From Thermotogae bacterium (GTDB lineage: Bacteria > Thermotogota > Thermotogae > Petrotogales > Petrotogaceae): a stretch of DNA of 64,000 bases. Below are positions 1 to 9,362 of this stretch, in pieces. Each line of letters begins with the position of its first letter. Within the stretch, counting starts at the first letter, position 1. Location: positions 496,001 through 560,000 of the forward strand of contig JACKPH010000001.1 in the NCBI GenBank assembly GCA_024233675.1. Direction: 5' to 3'. The position numbers and the translations under genes were made by a program. The notes beneath the pieces are model-generated. The model searched no databases, was not told where the DNA came from, and worked only from the letters and a program-made list of their open reading frames with translations.

Positions 1-473
1 ATTATTCTGTCGGAGGAATCGTAATAATCAGCTATAACGGTTACAGTTACAGGTATTTTTGAATTTTCAACACCATCACGTATTTCTGAAATGTCGTTTA
101 AAAGATTATTATTTAAATTATTATCACCGCCGCCTATTACTATTATCTGAAGCGGTATATATTCAAAATAAACATTTTCGCTGTAATTTTTTGAGGAAGT
201 TCTGTAATTTAACTGAAAAGTCTGATTTTTTGATGTAAAATCATATTTTTTGGTATCAAACATATATTTTTTGTCTGATACTTTTGTCATATATATATTT
301 CCTTTACCGGTAGACAAATAAACATCGCTGACACTGTCTTTAAAGTTAAATTCGGCAATACCTGCGGAAGGATAATAATTACTTATAAGCGGTGTAAATA
401 ATCCTGTCGGTATACATGAATAGAATACAAAAAAAGAAGAAATGATCATAATAATAAAAATTAATTTTTTCAT
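1..473 (-). CDS. Putative clostripain-family (C11-like) lipoprotein, N-terminal part, cut by the window edge
   Basis: About 157 codons are visible, read leftwards from the ATG at 471-473, with the SD GGGAGGG just upstream. The N-terminus is a lipoprotein signal: MKK, a hydrophobic run of about 15 residues, then F-Y-S-C with the lipidation cysteine at residue 20, so the protein should be membrane-anchored outside the cytoplasm. Around residues 113-120 it reads G-G-G-D-N-N-L-N, followed by a stretch ending in V-T-V-I-A-D-Y-Y. This resembles the conserved D-x-D-N-N-L entry of clostripain-like cysteine peptidases. The catalytic His and Cys would lie beyond the window, so activity cannot be judged. 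It starts 27 nt after the ECF T-component gene and is probably co-transcribed with it. Confidence 0.6.
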   Translation of the reverse strand, partial: MKKLIFIIMIISSFFVFYSCIPTGLFTPLISNYYPSAGIAEFNFKDSVSDVYLSTGKGNIYMTKVSDKKYMFDTKKYDFTSKNQTFQLNYRTSSKNYSENVYFEYIPLQIIVIGGGDNNLNNNLLNDISEIRDGVENSKIPVTVTVIADYYDSSDRI

Positions 474-499
474 TTTTCCCTCCCGATATAATACCGTAT

Positions 500-1291
500 T
501 TAAAAAAATACTATAAAAAGTCCTATCATTACAAAAGACATAAGAAAAACAGTATCTGTTATTTTCCATGTAAAATTTTTATAGCGCGTTCTTCCTTCCC
601 AACCGTTGTAACCTCTTGCTTCCATAGCAATACTTAATTCTTCTGCACGTCTTAATGCTGAAACAAGAAGAGGAATTATTATTGAAACCGCACCTTTTAT
701 TTTTCCTGAAAATTTTCTGTCATCAAAATTTGCACCGCGGCTCATCTGTGCCTTTATTATACGGTCTGCCTCAGAAGCCATTACAGGAATGAATCTTATT
801 GCAATTGTCATAACCATAGAAAGTTCATGAGCGAACGATTTAGGAACAAAAAACCATCTTAACACGTCTTCCATGGCATGTGCAAGTGTTGTGGGAGAGG
901 TTGTCAGTGTAAGTATTGTTGAAAGCATTATTGCAAAAAGAATTCTGAATGTTATTATAGAAGCACTCATAAGACCCTGATCGGTAATTTTTATAAAATA
1001 AAAACTGAAAATGACATTTCCGCTGTAATTGAAAAGCTGTACGACAAAAGCGAAAATTATTATAAACCATAATGATTTAAGTGATTTTAAATAATATCTT
1101 ATGCTCAGTTTTGAAAGCAGCATAAGTGAAAAAGTATAAACCGTCATTACTATTATATCAATTAAACTGTTTATCGAAAAGGCAAAAGCCGCAAGTATAA
1201 ATAATCCCATTAATTTAACTCTCGGGTCCATTCTGTGCATTAAAGAATCTTTTTCCACAAATCTTCCCAGGGCAACATTATCTAAAAACAA
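500..1291 (-). CDS. ecfT: ECF transporter T component (EcfT/CbiQ family)
   Basis: This is the integral-membrane energy-coupling subunit of energy-coupling factor vitamin/metal importers. It links the EcfA ATPases to substrate-binding S components. The protein has about 263 residues, five or six hydrophobic segments, and the two diagnostic Ala-Arg-Gly-type coupling motifs in the C-terminal half (S-R-G-A-N-F and E-A-R-G-Y-N-G). The N-terminus L-D-N-V-A-L-G and the H-R-M-D-P-R-V-K-L stretch are typical of the family. I place the start at TTG 1291, which follows GGAAGG at a 9 nt spacing; an upstream reading to 1330 has no SD. No ecfA gene is visible next to it, and a lipoprotein gene follows. Confidence 0.9.
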   Translation of the reverse strand: MFLDNVALGRFVEKDSLMHRMDPRVKLMGLFILAAFAFSINSLIDIIVMTVYTFSLMLLSKLSIRYYLKSLKSLWFIIIFAFVVQLFNYSGNVIFSFYFIKITDQGLMSASIITFRILFAIMLSTILTLTTSPTTLAHAMEDVLRWFFVPKSFAHELSMVMTIAIRFIPVMASEADRIIKAQMSRGANFDDRKFSGKIKGAVSIIIPLLVSALRRAEELSIAMEARGYNGWEGRTRYKNFTWKITDTVFLMSFVMIGLFIVFF

Positions 1292-1385
1292 TTTAAAAAA
1301 CCTTCCTTTCACAAAAAGAATGCAAATCAATTATACTATACAATGATTAAAATTGATATTATTATATTTAAATAATGTGCATATA

Positions 1386-1394
1386 TGGTATAAT
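1386..1394 (+). promoter_or_regulatory. Extended -10 promoter for frr-uppS-cdsA
   Basis: TGG followed by a perfect TATAAT at 1389-1394, with no good -35 box at the usual distance, is a textbook extended -10 element. It lies 38 nt before the frr start codon. The same TGnTATAAT form recurs elsewhere in the window. Confidence 0.65.
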
Positions 1395-1431
1395 ATAGGT
1401 GATTATTTAATAAATAACCGGAGGTGTTTAT

Positions 1432-1992
1432 ATGTCAAAAAGTACATATGAAAAAGAAGTAACTGAAAAAATGAAAAAAACCGTAGTTCATTATGAAGAA
1501 GAACTAAAAAAGCTCAGAACAGGGAGACCTTCTCCTGCGATGTTTGAAGATATAAGAATAGATTATTACGGTACACCCACGCCTGTAAATCAGACAGGAA
1601 GTGTTACTGTTACGGAAGACAGAACAGTTGTTATTTCGCCGTGGGAAAAAAGCCTTCTCGAAAAAATCGAAAAAGCTATAAATGCCGCAAATCTTGGTAT
1701 ACATGCCATAAATGACGGTTCTGTCGTAAGAGTTGCTTTTCCTTCACCGACAGGAGAAGACAGGAAAAAATGGGTTAAACATGCAAAAGATATGATGGAA
1801 GAAACAAAAATAGCTTTGAGAAACATAAGAAGGGATGATATCAAAAAAGTTAAGGATGATCAGAAAAGCAGTTTAATATCAGAAGATGAATCAAAAAAAG
1901 CAGAAGAGGAAATAACAAAAATTCTTAAAGAATACGAAGAAAAATCTGAAGCTGTTTTTGCTAAAAAAGAAAAGGAGATCATGGAATCTTAA
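1432..1992 (+). CDS. frr: Ribosome recycling factor
   Basis: RRF works with EF-G to split post-termination ribosomes in the cytoplasm. The 186-residue length matches the family. The sequence shows the characteristic L-R-T-G-R-P-S-P early motif, the D-Y-Y-G-T-P-T-P-V-N-Q segment, the I-S-P-W-E-K stretch, and the C-terminal R-R-D-D-I-K-K-V-K helix. The ATG follows GGAGG at a 7 nt spacing. The stop TAA shares its last A with the uppS ATG, so the two genes are translationally coupled. An frr-uppS-cdsA order is widespread in bacteria. Confidence 0.98.
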   Translation: MSKSTYEKEVTEKMKKTVVHYEEELKKLRTGRPSPAMFEDIRIDYYGTPTPVNQTGSVTVTEDRTVVISPWEKSLLEKIEKAINAANLGIHAINDGSVVRVAFPSPTGEDRKKWVKHAKDMMEETKIALRNIRRDDIKKVKDDQKSSLISEDESKKAEEEITKILKEYEEKSEAVFAKKEKEIMES

Positions 1993-2714
1993 TGAATGAT
2001 ATAAAAATACCCGTACATCTCGGTATAATAATGGACGGAAACGGCCGATGGGCTAAAATGAGAAATCAGAAAAGAACTTTCGGACACGAACGCGGTGCGG
2101 AAGTCGCAGAAGATGTAATACAATGGTGTTCGGATTTAGGGGTGAGATATCTCACCCTATACTCTTTTTCTACCGAAAATTGGAAAAGACCTGAAGAAGA
2201 AGTTAATTTTCTTTTTAAACTTTTTGTTAAATACCTTGAATCAAGAATGATGAAAATTATAAACAAAGGTGTCAGAATGAGATTTACAGGAAGGATAAAT
2301 GAACTTCCGGAAGACGTTAAAAAATCCATAGAAAAAATATCACAAAAAAGTAAAAATAATACAAAGCTCGATCTTGTCATGGCATTAAATTACGGCGGAA
2401 GACAGGAAATAACCGATGCTGTAAATAAAATTATACAGTCAGGAAATAATCAGAAAATAACAGAAAAAATGATTTCGGAAAATATGTATCTTCCGGATGT
2501 ACCGGAACCGGATCTTATAATAAGAACTTCCGGGGAAATAAGAATGAGTAATTTTCTTTTATGGGAAAGTGCTTATTCTGAACTATATTTTACCGAAAAA
2601 CTATGGCCTGATTTTAATTATGAAGATCTTACAGAAGCTTTCAGGGAGTTTTCCCTGAGAGAAAGAAGATTCGGGGATATAAAAGAAATCGGAAGTGATA
2701 AAGGTGGCTGTTAA
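1992..2714 (+). CDS. uppS: Isoprenyl transferase (undecaprenyl diphosphate synthase)
   Basis: This cis-prenyltransferase elongates farnesyl diphosphate with isopentenyl diphosphate to make the lipid carrier for cell-wall synthesis. Family signatures are all present: M-D-G-N-G-R-W-A with the catalytic Asp near the N-terminus, G-H-x-x-G-A-E, S-F-S-T-E-N-W-K-R-P, and the C-terminal R-T-S-G-E-I-R-M-S-N-F-L-L-W block with S-E-L-Y-F. The length of 240 residues is normal. It overlaps frr by one base, and its end overlaps the cdsA start, indicating a tightly coupled translation-recycling/envelope operon. Confidence 0.98.
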   Translation: MNDIKIPVHLGIIMDGNGRWAKMRNQKRTFGHERGAEVAEDVIQWCSDLGVRYLTLYSFSTENWKRPEEEVNFLFKLFVKYLESRMMKIINKGVRMRFTGRINELPEDVKKSIEKISQKSKNNTKLDLVMALNYGGRQEITDAVNKIIQSGNNQKITEKMISENMYLPDVPEPDLIIRTSGEIRMSNFLLWESAYSELYFTEKLWPDFNYEDLTEAFREFSLRERRFGDIKEIGSDKGGC

Positions 2715-3555
2715 TAAAAAAAATCTTGTAATAAGAGTTTTATCGGGAGTTATTCTGGGACCCGCTGTTGTATTTTCATTTTCTATATATCCGACTCTTC
2801 TCGGATTGGTTACAAGTATAGTTTTACTTTCTGCATTTGAATTTATTGAATTTTCAAACAGAGATTTTAAAAATGTTATACTGAAACTTTTTATAACTCT
2901 GACAATAGGTGTTTCAACTCTTGTTTACGGTTTTGCGCTTCAGGCGGAAAATCAGGGAATACTTCCTTTTGATGCTGAAACAATATTTTTTATAGGGTTT
3001 GCAGTTATAATGGGTTCGATTATTCTGAATGTGAAGGATATATCTATAGCCAAGGAACTTGCTTCATCATCGGCTGTATCTCTTCTTTATATTGCTTTTT
3101 TTCTTTCGTTTTTTTATAAATTTAATCTTCAGTACGGACCGTCTATGTCTATATTATGTCTTACTTCGGTCTGGATGTATGATGCATCGGCATATTTTTT
3201 CGGTATGAATTTCGGGAAACATAAACTTTCACCCGTTTTTTCACCTAAAAAAAGCTGGGAAGGTTTTTACGGAGGAATATTAGGAACATTTGTATATATT
3301 ATTGTTTTTGAATTTATAAGAAATTATATGGGATATAATAACACAATTAATATAATTTATGCTGTTATATTTGCAGTCTGTGTCGGTATATTCGATACAA
3401 TAGGGGATATAACAGAGTCAGTTTTTAAAAGATATTACGGAGTTAAAGATTCAGGAGAAATACTTCCCGGGCATGGGGGAATGCTCGACAGAATTGACGG
3501 ACTATTAGTTGTGGCACCTATTTGGTATTTTCTTCTCAGAGTTTTTCTCATTTAA
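2704..3555 (+). CDS. cdsA: Phosphatidate cytidylyltransferase (CDP-diglyceride synthase)
   Basis: Converts phosphatidic acid plus CTP to CDP-diacylglycerol at the membrane, the entry to phospholipid synthesis. The protein is strongly hydrophobic, with about eight membrane segments. The C-terminus carries the complete CDS signature: S-V-F-K-R, then K-D-S-G, then L-P-G-H-G-G-M-L-D-R-I-D-G. Two in-frame GTG codons are possible starts. The one at 2704 lies 8 nt after GGAAG (2691-2695) and is preferred; the one at 2695 overlaps that SD. Either start lies inside the end of uppS. Confidence 0.97.
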   Translation: MAVNKKNLVIRVLSGVILGPAVVFSFSIYPTLLGLVTSIVLLSAFEFIEFSNRDFKNVILKLFITLTIGVSTLVYGFALQAENQGILPFDAETIFFIGFAVIMGSIILNVKDISIAKELASSSAVSLLYIAFFLSFFYKFNLQYGPSMSILCLTSVWMYDASAYFFGMNFGKHKLSPVFSPKKSWEGFYGGILGTFVYIIVFEFIRNYMGYNNTINIIYAVIFAVCVGIFDTIGDITESVFKRYYGVKDSGEILPGHGGMLDRIDGLLVVAPIWYFLLRVFLI

Positions 3556-3579
3556 GGGGAGTAATATTAGGGGGAAAAA

Positions 3580-3984
3580 ATGAAAAAACTGAAGGAAGGT
3601 TTTACATTAGTTGAAGTGCTTGTGGTTCTTGCGATTATAGCTATAATAGGAACTATAACTGTTCCGGCGGCAAACAGCCTTATTTCTCAGGCAAAAGCAA
3701 CTAAAGGCGTTACTGAGATGAAAAGTATTCAGAGTGCAGTTTTGAACTATCTTATCTATAACGAAACAATTCCTGATGATATTTCGGTTCAGAAATTAGC
3801 CGATGAAGGATATATTGATGCTGTGCCTGAAAAAATAAATGTCAGAAAAAACAGCGTTGATGTTTTGAGTATTGATATAGTATACGGTTCGGAAAGTCCT
3901 GAATATAAATATTTTCTTAAGATAGACAGTAATATGCTTAAAGACGAAAATAATTATCCTTATTTAAAAGTAACTTTAAGATAA
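3580..3984 (+). CDS. Type IV pilin-like prepilin (GspG/PilE-type, pseudopilin)
   Basis: The N-terminus is a classical prepilin leader and hydrophobic helix. A short basic leader (M-K-K-L-K-E) ends in Gly, followed by the mature start F-T-L-V-E-V-L with Glu at mature position 5, as recognised by prepilin peptidase. A C-terminal globular part of about 100 residues follows. At 134 residues it could be a major pilin, a minor pilin or a pseudopilin of a secretion system. No prepilin peptidase or pilus ATPase gene is in the window, so its assembly system lies elsewhere. It sits between cdsA and alaS with its own SD (GGGGGAAAA before the ATG). Confidence 0.88.
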   Translation: MKKLKEGFTLVEVLVVLAIIAIIGTITVPAANSLISQAKATKGVTEMKSIQSAVLNYLIYNETIPDDISVQKLADEGYIDAVPEKINVRKNSVDVLSIDIVYGSESPEYKYFLKIDSNMLKDENNYPYLKVTLR

Positions 3985-4011
3985 ATAAAAAAATATCCGG
4001 GAGTGATATAT

Positions 4012-6621
4012 ATGCAATGGATGAGCTCTAAAGACATAAGAGAGAAATTTTTGAATTTTTTTGAGGAAAAAGCACATAAGAGACTTCCGAGTTCTCCGCT
4101 TGTACCTAATGATCCGCAGCTTCATTTTACTGTTGCCGGAATGGTTCCTTTTAAACCTATATTCTGGGGAAAGATGGAGCCTACTTATACAAGAATAACA
4201 ACATGTCAGAAATGTCTGAGAACAAATGATATTGAAAATGTAGGAAAAACACCGAGACATCAGACATTTTTCGAAATGCTCGGTAATTTCTCTTTTGGTG
4301 ATTATTTTAAGAAAGAAGCAATAGAATGGGCCTGGGAATTTCTTACAAAAGTTCTTAATATTCCTGAGGAAAAATTATGGCCTTCTGTATATCTGGAAGA
4401 CGAAGAAGCATATAATATATGGAAAAATGATATAGGTGTTCCGGAAAACAGAATAATGAAATTTGATAAGAGTGAAAACTGGTGGGGACCGGTAGGTCCT
4501 ACAGGCCCTTGCGGACCTTCATCGGAAATTTATTTTGATACCGGTTTTAAAGATAAATGTGATGATTCTGATAACTGTTCTCCTGCATGTGAATGCGGAA
4601 GATTTGTTGAAATATGGAATATTGTTTTTACTGAATATTATGCTGATGAAGATGGTTCTTTCAGGCCTCTCTCCAGAAAAAATATAGACACAGGAGCAGG
4701 ACTTGAAAGAATAACCGCTGCTATACAGGGTGTTTACAGCAATTTTGACACTGATCTTTTTCAGGATATAATAAGTGTCGTTGAAAAAGTTTTTAACAGA
4801 AAATACGGAGAAAATGCTTCTGATGATATTGCAATGAAGATTATAGCTGATCATACAAGAGCGCTCAGTTTTATAATAGCAGAAGGTGTTCTTCCTTCAA
4901 ATGAAGGAAGAGGTTATGTTTTAAGAAGAATACTTAGAAGAGCCCTGAGATACGGAAATCTTTTGGGTAAAAATGAACAGTTTTTAAATAAAATAGTTGA
5001 TGCCGTAGTTGAAAAAATGGGTTCTGTGTATCCGGAACTTACTGAAAAACATGCTTTTGTAAGAAAAATAGTTGATGCCGAAGAAAAAAGATTCCTCGAA
5101 ACACTTGAAAAAGGCATACAGAAATTAAACGGTATGGTCGAAAACGGAAATATAATTTCAGGTAAAGATGTATTTGAACTTTATGATACATACGGTTTTC
5201 CTTATGATATAACGGAAGAAATTCTTCAGGAAAAAAATATAAAAATAAACAGGGAAGAATTTGATGAGCTTATGACACAGCAGAAGGAAAGAGCAAGAAA
5301 AGCCGCAGGTAACAAAGAATACGATAAAGCAAATTCAGCTTATAAAACTGCCGGCGAAGAACTCAGAGAAACTGTTTTTACGGGATATGAAAATTCTGAG
5401 GAAGATGCTGAACTTCTTTACATAATAAAAGGAGAAGAATTTTATTCTTATGCCGGAGAAGGTGAAGAAGCAGAATTTATTTTTGCAAAAACACCTTTTT
5501 ATGCCGAAAAAGGCGGTCAGGTTCCTGATACCGGAAGCATATTTTCAGGAGATTCTTTTGCTGATGTAAAAGATGTACAGATTGTTTATAATGATGTTAT
5601 ATCACATAAAGTTGTTGTAAAAAAAGGAATATTCAACATAGGAGATACTTTTAAACTTAAAGTTGATAAAGATTACAGAAATTCTGTGAAAAGAAATCAC
5701 AGTGCTACTCATTTATTACACAGTGCACTGAGAAATATTGTCGGTGACCATGTAAAACAGGCAGGTTCATATGTTAATTCCGAACGTCTGAGATTTGATT
5801 TTAATCATTATGAAGCAGTTACTCCTCAGCAGATAAAATTAATGGAAGAGGAAGTTAATAAAAAAATACTTGAGGCAATGGAAGTAATAACAGATGTAAA
5901 AACACTGGAAGAGGCAAAATCAGAAAATGTAATAGCACTTTTCGAAGAGAAATACGGAAATTTTGTACGTGTGGTAAAAATGGGAGATTATTCCAGAGAA
6001 TTATGCGGAGGAACACATGTAAAAAATACCGGAGAAATAGGTCTTTTTAAAATTGTTTCAGAATCATCGGTTTCTGCAGGAGTGAGAAGAATAGAAGCTA
6101 TAACAGGAATGGAAGCTTATAAATATACTCACAAACTTGAAGAAATTTTAAAGGAAATAAATGCAAGAACAGATGCTACATATGAAACTGTAAATGAAAA
6201 AATAGAGGGGCTTTTATTAAAAAACAAAGAATACGAAAAAAATATAAAAAATCTTGAATCAAAAATAGCAGTACTTTCACTGGATAATTTTATAAAAAAT
6301 GTATCGGATGTAAACGGTTGTAAGGTTTTTACAGCAGTTATGTCAGGTCTTGATAATGATGTAATGAGAAATACCATAGATGTTATGTCAGGAAAGCTGA
6401 AATCAGGGATTGTTATACTTTTTAACAAAACCGATAAAGTGAGCTTTGCCGTAAAAGTTTCTCAGGATATGCTTAAAACATATCATGCCGGAAATATAGC
6501 TAAAAAAATATCTGCGGCACTCGGCGGAGGCGGAGGCGGAAGACCGGATTTCGCTCAGGCCGGAGGAAAATTTCCTGAAAAAATTGACGACATAATAAAA
6601 AATATAGAAAAATATTTATAA
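4012..6621 (+). CDS. alaS: Alanyl-tRNA synthetase
   Basis: Charges tRNA-Ala and edits mischarged Ser/Gly. The domains run in the usual order. The class II catalytic core has R-H-Q-T-F-F-E-M-L-G-N-F-S-F-G-D-Y. A Cys-rich insert of the N-S-C-P/A-C-x-C-G type lies near residue 190. The editing domain has H-S-A-T-H-L-L-H and C-G-G-T-H zinc ligands. The C-Ala tail ends in a glycine run followed by R-P-D-F-A-Q-A-G-G. Length is 869 residues. The start is ATG 4012, 8 nt after CCGGGAG; a GTG at 4003 overlaps that SD and is rejected. Confidence 0.98.
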   Translation: MQWMSSKDIREKFLNFFEEKAHKRLPSSPLVPNDPQLHFTVAGMVPFKPIFWGKMEPTYTRITTCQKCLRTNDIENVGKTPRHQTFFEMLGNFSFGDYFKKEAIEWAWEFLTKVLNIPEEKLWPSVYLEDEEAYNIWKNDIGVPENRIMKFDKSENWWGPVGPTGPCGPSSEIYFDTGFKDKCDDSDNCSPACECGRFVEIWNIVFTEYYADEDGSFRPLSRKNIDTGAGLERITAAIQGVYSNFDTDLFQDIISVVEKVFNRKYGENASDDIAMKIIADHTRALSFIIAEGVLPSNEGRGYVLRRILRRALRYGNLLGKNEQFLNKIVDAVVEKMGSVYPELTEKHAFVRKIVDAEEKRFLETLEKGIQKLNGMVENGNIISGKDVFELYDTYGFPYDITEEILQEKNIKINREEFDELMTQQKERARKAAGNKEYDKANSAYKTAGEELRETVFTGYENSEEDAELLYIIKGEEFYSYAGEGEEAEFIFAKTPFYAEKGGQVPDTGSIFSGDSFADVKDVQIVYNDVISHKVVVKKGIFNIGDTFKLKVDKDYRNSVKRNHSATHLLHSALRNIVGDHVKQAGSYVNSERLRFDFNHYEAVTPQQIKLMEEEVNKKILEAMEVITDVKTLEEAKSENVIALFEEKYGNFVRVVKMGDYSRELCGGTHVKNTGEIGLFKIVSESSVSAGVRRIEAITGMEAYKYTHKLEEILKEINARTDATYETVNEKIEGLLLKNKEYEKNIKNLESKIAVLSLDNFIKNVSDVNGCKVFTAVMSGLDNDVMRNTIDVMSGKLKSGIVILFNKTDKVSFAVKVSQDMLKTYHAGNIAKKISAALGGGGGGRPDFAQAGGKFPEKIDDIIKNIEKYL

Positions 6622-6627
6622 ATATAT

Positions 6628-6673
6628 AAAACTGTTTTTAGACTGTTGGCTCATGCAGCTGAAAACAGTTTTT
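6628..6673 (+). terminator. Rho-independent terminator after alaS
   Basis: AAACTGTTTT (6629-6638) is matched by AAAACAGTTT (6662-6672), with T-rich sequence following. The loop of about 23 nt can fold further. It sits directly after the alaS stop codon. Confidence 0.6.
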
Positions 6674-6690
6674 AATTATCGGGGGATATT

Positions 6691-8091
6691 ATGGAAAATA
6701 AAGGGGCAAAAATAAGTATAAAATCATTTATAACTTCGTTTGTTATAATTTTTGCACTTATGATTACAGCGGGTATACTTACTCAGACAATAAGCCCGGG
6801 GGAATATCAGAGAAATATTAATGATAATGGTATTGTTGAGATTGTACCTGATACATATGAACATGTGTATGGAGTAAATTATAATTTTTTCAGGGTTTTT
6901 ACGGCACCGTTTGAGATTTTATTTACCGAAGATGCACCTATTGTAATTATGATATCTGTTTTTATTCTCATAATAAGCGGAGCTATATCAATAATGAGAA
7001 AAACAGGACTTCTTGACTATATAATTAATAAAGTGACATTAAAATATATAGATAAAAGATATAAATTAATGGGAATTATTATACTTATATTTATGCTTTT
7101 CGGTGCACTGCTCGGAATTTTTGAGGAAACAATACCTCTTATACCTATAATAGTATCTCTTTCCTATGCACTCGGATGGGATATAATGACAGGTCTCGGA
7201 ATGAGTCTTATAGCTGCCGGATTCGGATTTTCATCATCAATAGCAAATCCTTTTTCAACAGGTATAGCTCAGCAGATAGCAGGATTGCCTCTTTTTTCCG
7301 GAATGCTTCTGAGAACATTTATATTTGCAGTAACATATTTTATTTTATACCTTTTTCTTTATTTATATTCATCAAAAAACAGCAGGGAAATAAATACACA
7401 GAATATAAAAAAAATCCCTAAAAATATAAAGCTTGAAAAATCATCAGCTATTTTTATAATGTTTATATTAATAATGATAATATATATTATTTTATCCAAT
7501 TTTATAAGTGCACTGAGTGATTATAATCTTATAGTAATATCGCTTGTTTTTCTTATTTCCGGATTTTCAACAGGAATAATTTCTGGTAAAAAAATAAAAG
7601 AAACTGTTAAAATATTTTTTTCCGGAATGACAGAAGTATTGCCCGGTGTACTTCTTATATTTATGGCAATGAGTGTTAAGCATATAATAATCAGCGGAAA
7701 AATAATGGATACGCTTTTATACGGTATATCAAATATAGCAGGTATTTCCGGACAGTTTACAGGTACTGTTTTTATATTTGCTGTTATACTTTTTCTTAAT
7801 CTTTTTGTGGGATCGGCTTCGGCAAAAGCATTTCTTACACTGCCGGTTCTTATACCGCTTTCTGATCTTATGAACATTACAAGGCAGACTACTGTTTTGG
7901 CTTTCACTCTCGGAGACGGATTTACAAATCTTATTTATCCTACAAATGCAGTTCTTCTAATTGCACTTGGTATAACAGGTGTTAGTTATTCAAAATGGTT
8001 TAAATTTATCTGGAAAATTGAACTTTTAATGATATTTATGTCTCTTTTTTATCTTTTTATAGCTTCAAAAATAAATTACGGGCCGTTTTAA
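6691..8091 (+). CDS. YfcC/DcuC-superfamily membrane carrier
   Basis: A 466-residue polytopic inner-membrane protein with about 12 hydrophobic segments. The N-terminal pattern A-G-I-L-T-Q-T-I-S-P-G-E-Y is the hallmark of YfcC-like members of the C4-dicarboxylate carrier superfamily, whose substrates are often amino acids or peptides. The central A-G-F-G-F-S-S-S-I-A-N-P-F and the late T-N-L-I-Y-P-T-N-A segments fit the paired re-entrant loops of this fold. It lies immediately upstream of an M14-like peptidase gene, which suggests import of an amide or peptide substrate hydrolysed inside. The substrate cannot be read from sequence. Confidence 0.8.
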   Translation: MENKGAKISIKSFITSFVIIFALMITAGILTQTISPGEYQRNINDNGIVEIVPDTYEHVYGVNYNFFRVFTAPFEILFTEDAPIVIMISVFILIISGAISIMRKTGLLDYIINKVTLKYIDKRYKLMGIIILIFMLFGALLGIFEETIPLIPIIVSLSYALGWDIMTGLGMSLIAAGFGFSSSIANPFSTGIAQQIAGLPLFSGMLLRTFIFAVTYFILYLFLYLYSSKNSREINTQNIKKIPKNIKLEKSSAIFIMFILIMIIYIILSNFISALSDYNLIVISLVFLISGFSTGIISGKKIKETVKIFFSGMTEVLPGVLLIFMAMSVKHIIISGKIMDTLLYGISNIAGISGQFTGTVFIFAVILFLNLFVGSASAKAFLTLPVLIPLSDLMNITRQTTVLAFTLGDGFTNLIYPTNAVLLIALGITGVSYSKWFKFIWKIELLMIFMSLFYLFIASKINYGPF

Positions 8092-8107
8092 AAGGGTGGT
8101 GTTGAGT

Positions 8108-9217
8108 TTGATAAAATATAAAAATTATGAATTAACAGAAAATTATGAAGAGTCCAAAGAACTTGCAGAAAAACTCTTTAATCAACATAAAAAAGATTTT
8201 TATATGAGTTTTCACGAAGACTATGAAATAACGGAAGGATTAAAAACAGATACATATAAACTTATAGCCGAAAAAGAAAAAAGTATAATATTAATTACAA
8301 CAGGGGAACACGGAATAGAATCATATGCCGGAGATCTTTTCCTGCAGATTTTTTTTGATAAAATATATAAAAAAAATGATTTAAAAGAAGTTTCCGTTTA
8401 TTTTATTCATTCTTTGAATCCGTGGGGAATGAAGAATAAAAGAAGAGTAAATGAAAATAATATAGATTTAAACAGAAATTTTCTTGAAAATTTTACAGCG
8501 TATAAGAATCATAAATATGAAAAACTCGATTCTTTTTTCAATCCTAAAACTGAATTAAAAAATATATCGGATGTTTCTGTTTTTTTTAAGATTATGGGAG
8601 CTCTTTTAAAGACAGGAAAAAAAGGTTTGGTTGAAGCTTTTGCAAGCGGTCAGTTCAGTTATCCCGAAGGTGTTTATTACGGAGGAAAGTCAAAACAGAA
8701 ATCAGTAAAATATGCTGTTTCACAATATGAAAAAATATTTAAAAAGAATAAAAATATTTTACATATTGATATACATACGGGAGCCGGTCCCAGAAACAGA
8801 ATGAGTATAGTTAATTCCGAATATTTCGGATATTCATCTCAGGAATTCATAAAACTTACAGGATACGATATTGTCAGTAAAACAGATGCCGATGAATTTT
8901 ACAAAATACACGGTGATATGATAGATTATATACATAAAAGATATATAAAGAATAACAGGGAAATACTTTCAACCTGTTTTGAATACGGCACATACGGAGC
9001 CGATTTAAAAGGACTTATGAAAACGCTTAAAGCACTTATAAATGAAAATCAGATACGTCATCACGGAGCAGCGGATGAAAATATAAAAAATGAAGCACTT
9101 AAAGAATTTAAAAATCTTTTTTATCCTCTGCACGATAATCAGTGGCTTGAAAATTTTGAGAAAGATACCGAAAAAGCGCTTAAAGGTATTATAGAATTAA
9201 AAAAGATTGGTTTATAA
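8108..9217 (+). CDS. M14-superfamily zinc peptidase-like protein (DUF2817)
   Basis: A cytosolic protein of about 370 residues with the metallocarboxypeptidase layout of the DUF2817 group. G-E-H-G-I-E-S-Y-A-G supplies the first His/Glu zinc ligands. N-P-W-G-M-K-N-K-R-R-V-N-E-N-N-I-D-L-N-R-N-F is reduced here to its key parts: the conserved Arg cluster and the D-L-N-R-N-F motif. H-I-D-I-H-T-G-A-G-P carries the second His ligand. E-Y-G-T-Y near the C-terminus carries the probable catalytic Glu. The start is ambiguous: GTG/TTG codons lie at 8096-8108. TTG 8108 sits 8 nt after GGGTGG and is preferred. It probably works with the preceding carrier on an imported peptide or amide. Confidence 0.8.
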   Translation: MIKYKNYELTENYEESKELAEKLFNQHKKDFYMSFHEDYEITEGLKTDTYKLIAEKEKSIILITTGEHGIESYAGDLFLQIFFDKIYKKNDLKEVSVYFIHSLNPWGMKNKRRVNENNIDLNRNFLENFTAYKNHKYEKLDSFFNPKTELKNISDVSVFFKIMGALLKTGKKGLVEAFASGQFSYPEGVYYGGKSKQKSVKYAVSQYEKIFKKNKNILHIDIHTGAGPRNRMSIVNSEYFGYSSQEFIKLTGYDIVSKTDADEFYKIHGDMIDYIHKRYIKNNREILSTCFEYGTYGADLKGLMKTLKALINENQIRHHGAADENIKNEALKEFKNLFYPLHDNQWLENFEKDTEKALKGIIELKKIGL

Positions 9218-9302
9218 AAACATTTTGAGCAAAGAGATGCAAATTAATACATTATTTATAAATAATTTTATGTCACCCAATATAAACAGAAGAATAGTAA
9301 GC

Positions 9303-9331
9303 TTAACTTTTTCTTCATAAAGTAGTATAAT
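9303..9331 (+). promoter_or_regulatory. Sigma70-type promoter for the 91-residue protein
   Basis: A TTAACT -35 box (9303-9308), an exact 17 nt spacer and a perfect TATAAT (9326-9331), followed by a strong SD (GGGAGGG) and ATG at 9363. The 9218-9302 stretch before it holds nothing else I can recognise. Confidence 0.75.
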
Positions 9332-9362
9332 ATAAGTAACGAAATAAAGGGAGGGATATAAA

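Noticed and set aside
840..1070. Open frames antisense to or overlapping clear genes (for example here, and at 2066-2380, 22472-22891 and 63021-63491)
   Set aside because: They lie opposite or out of frame with strongly conserved genes, lack SD sequences and have no recognisable protein features.
3580..3984. Evidence of a complete type IV pilus or secretion locus
   Set aside because: Only one prepilin-like gene is present; no prepilin peptidase, ATPase or platform protein is in the window.
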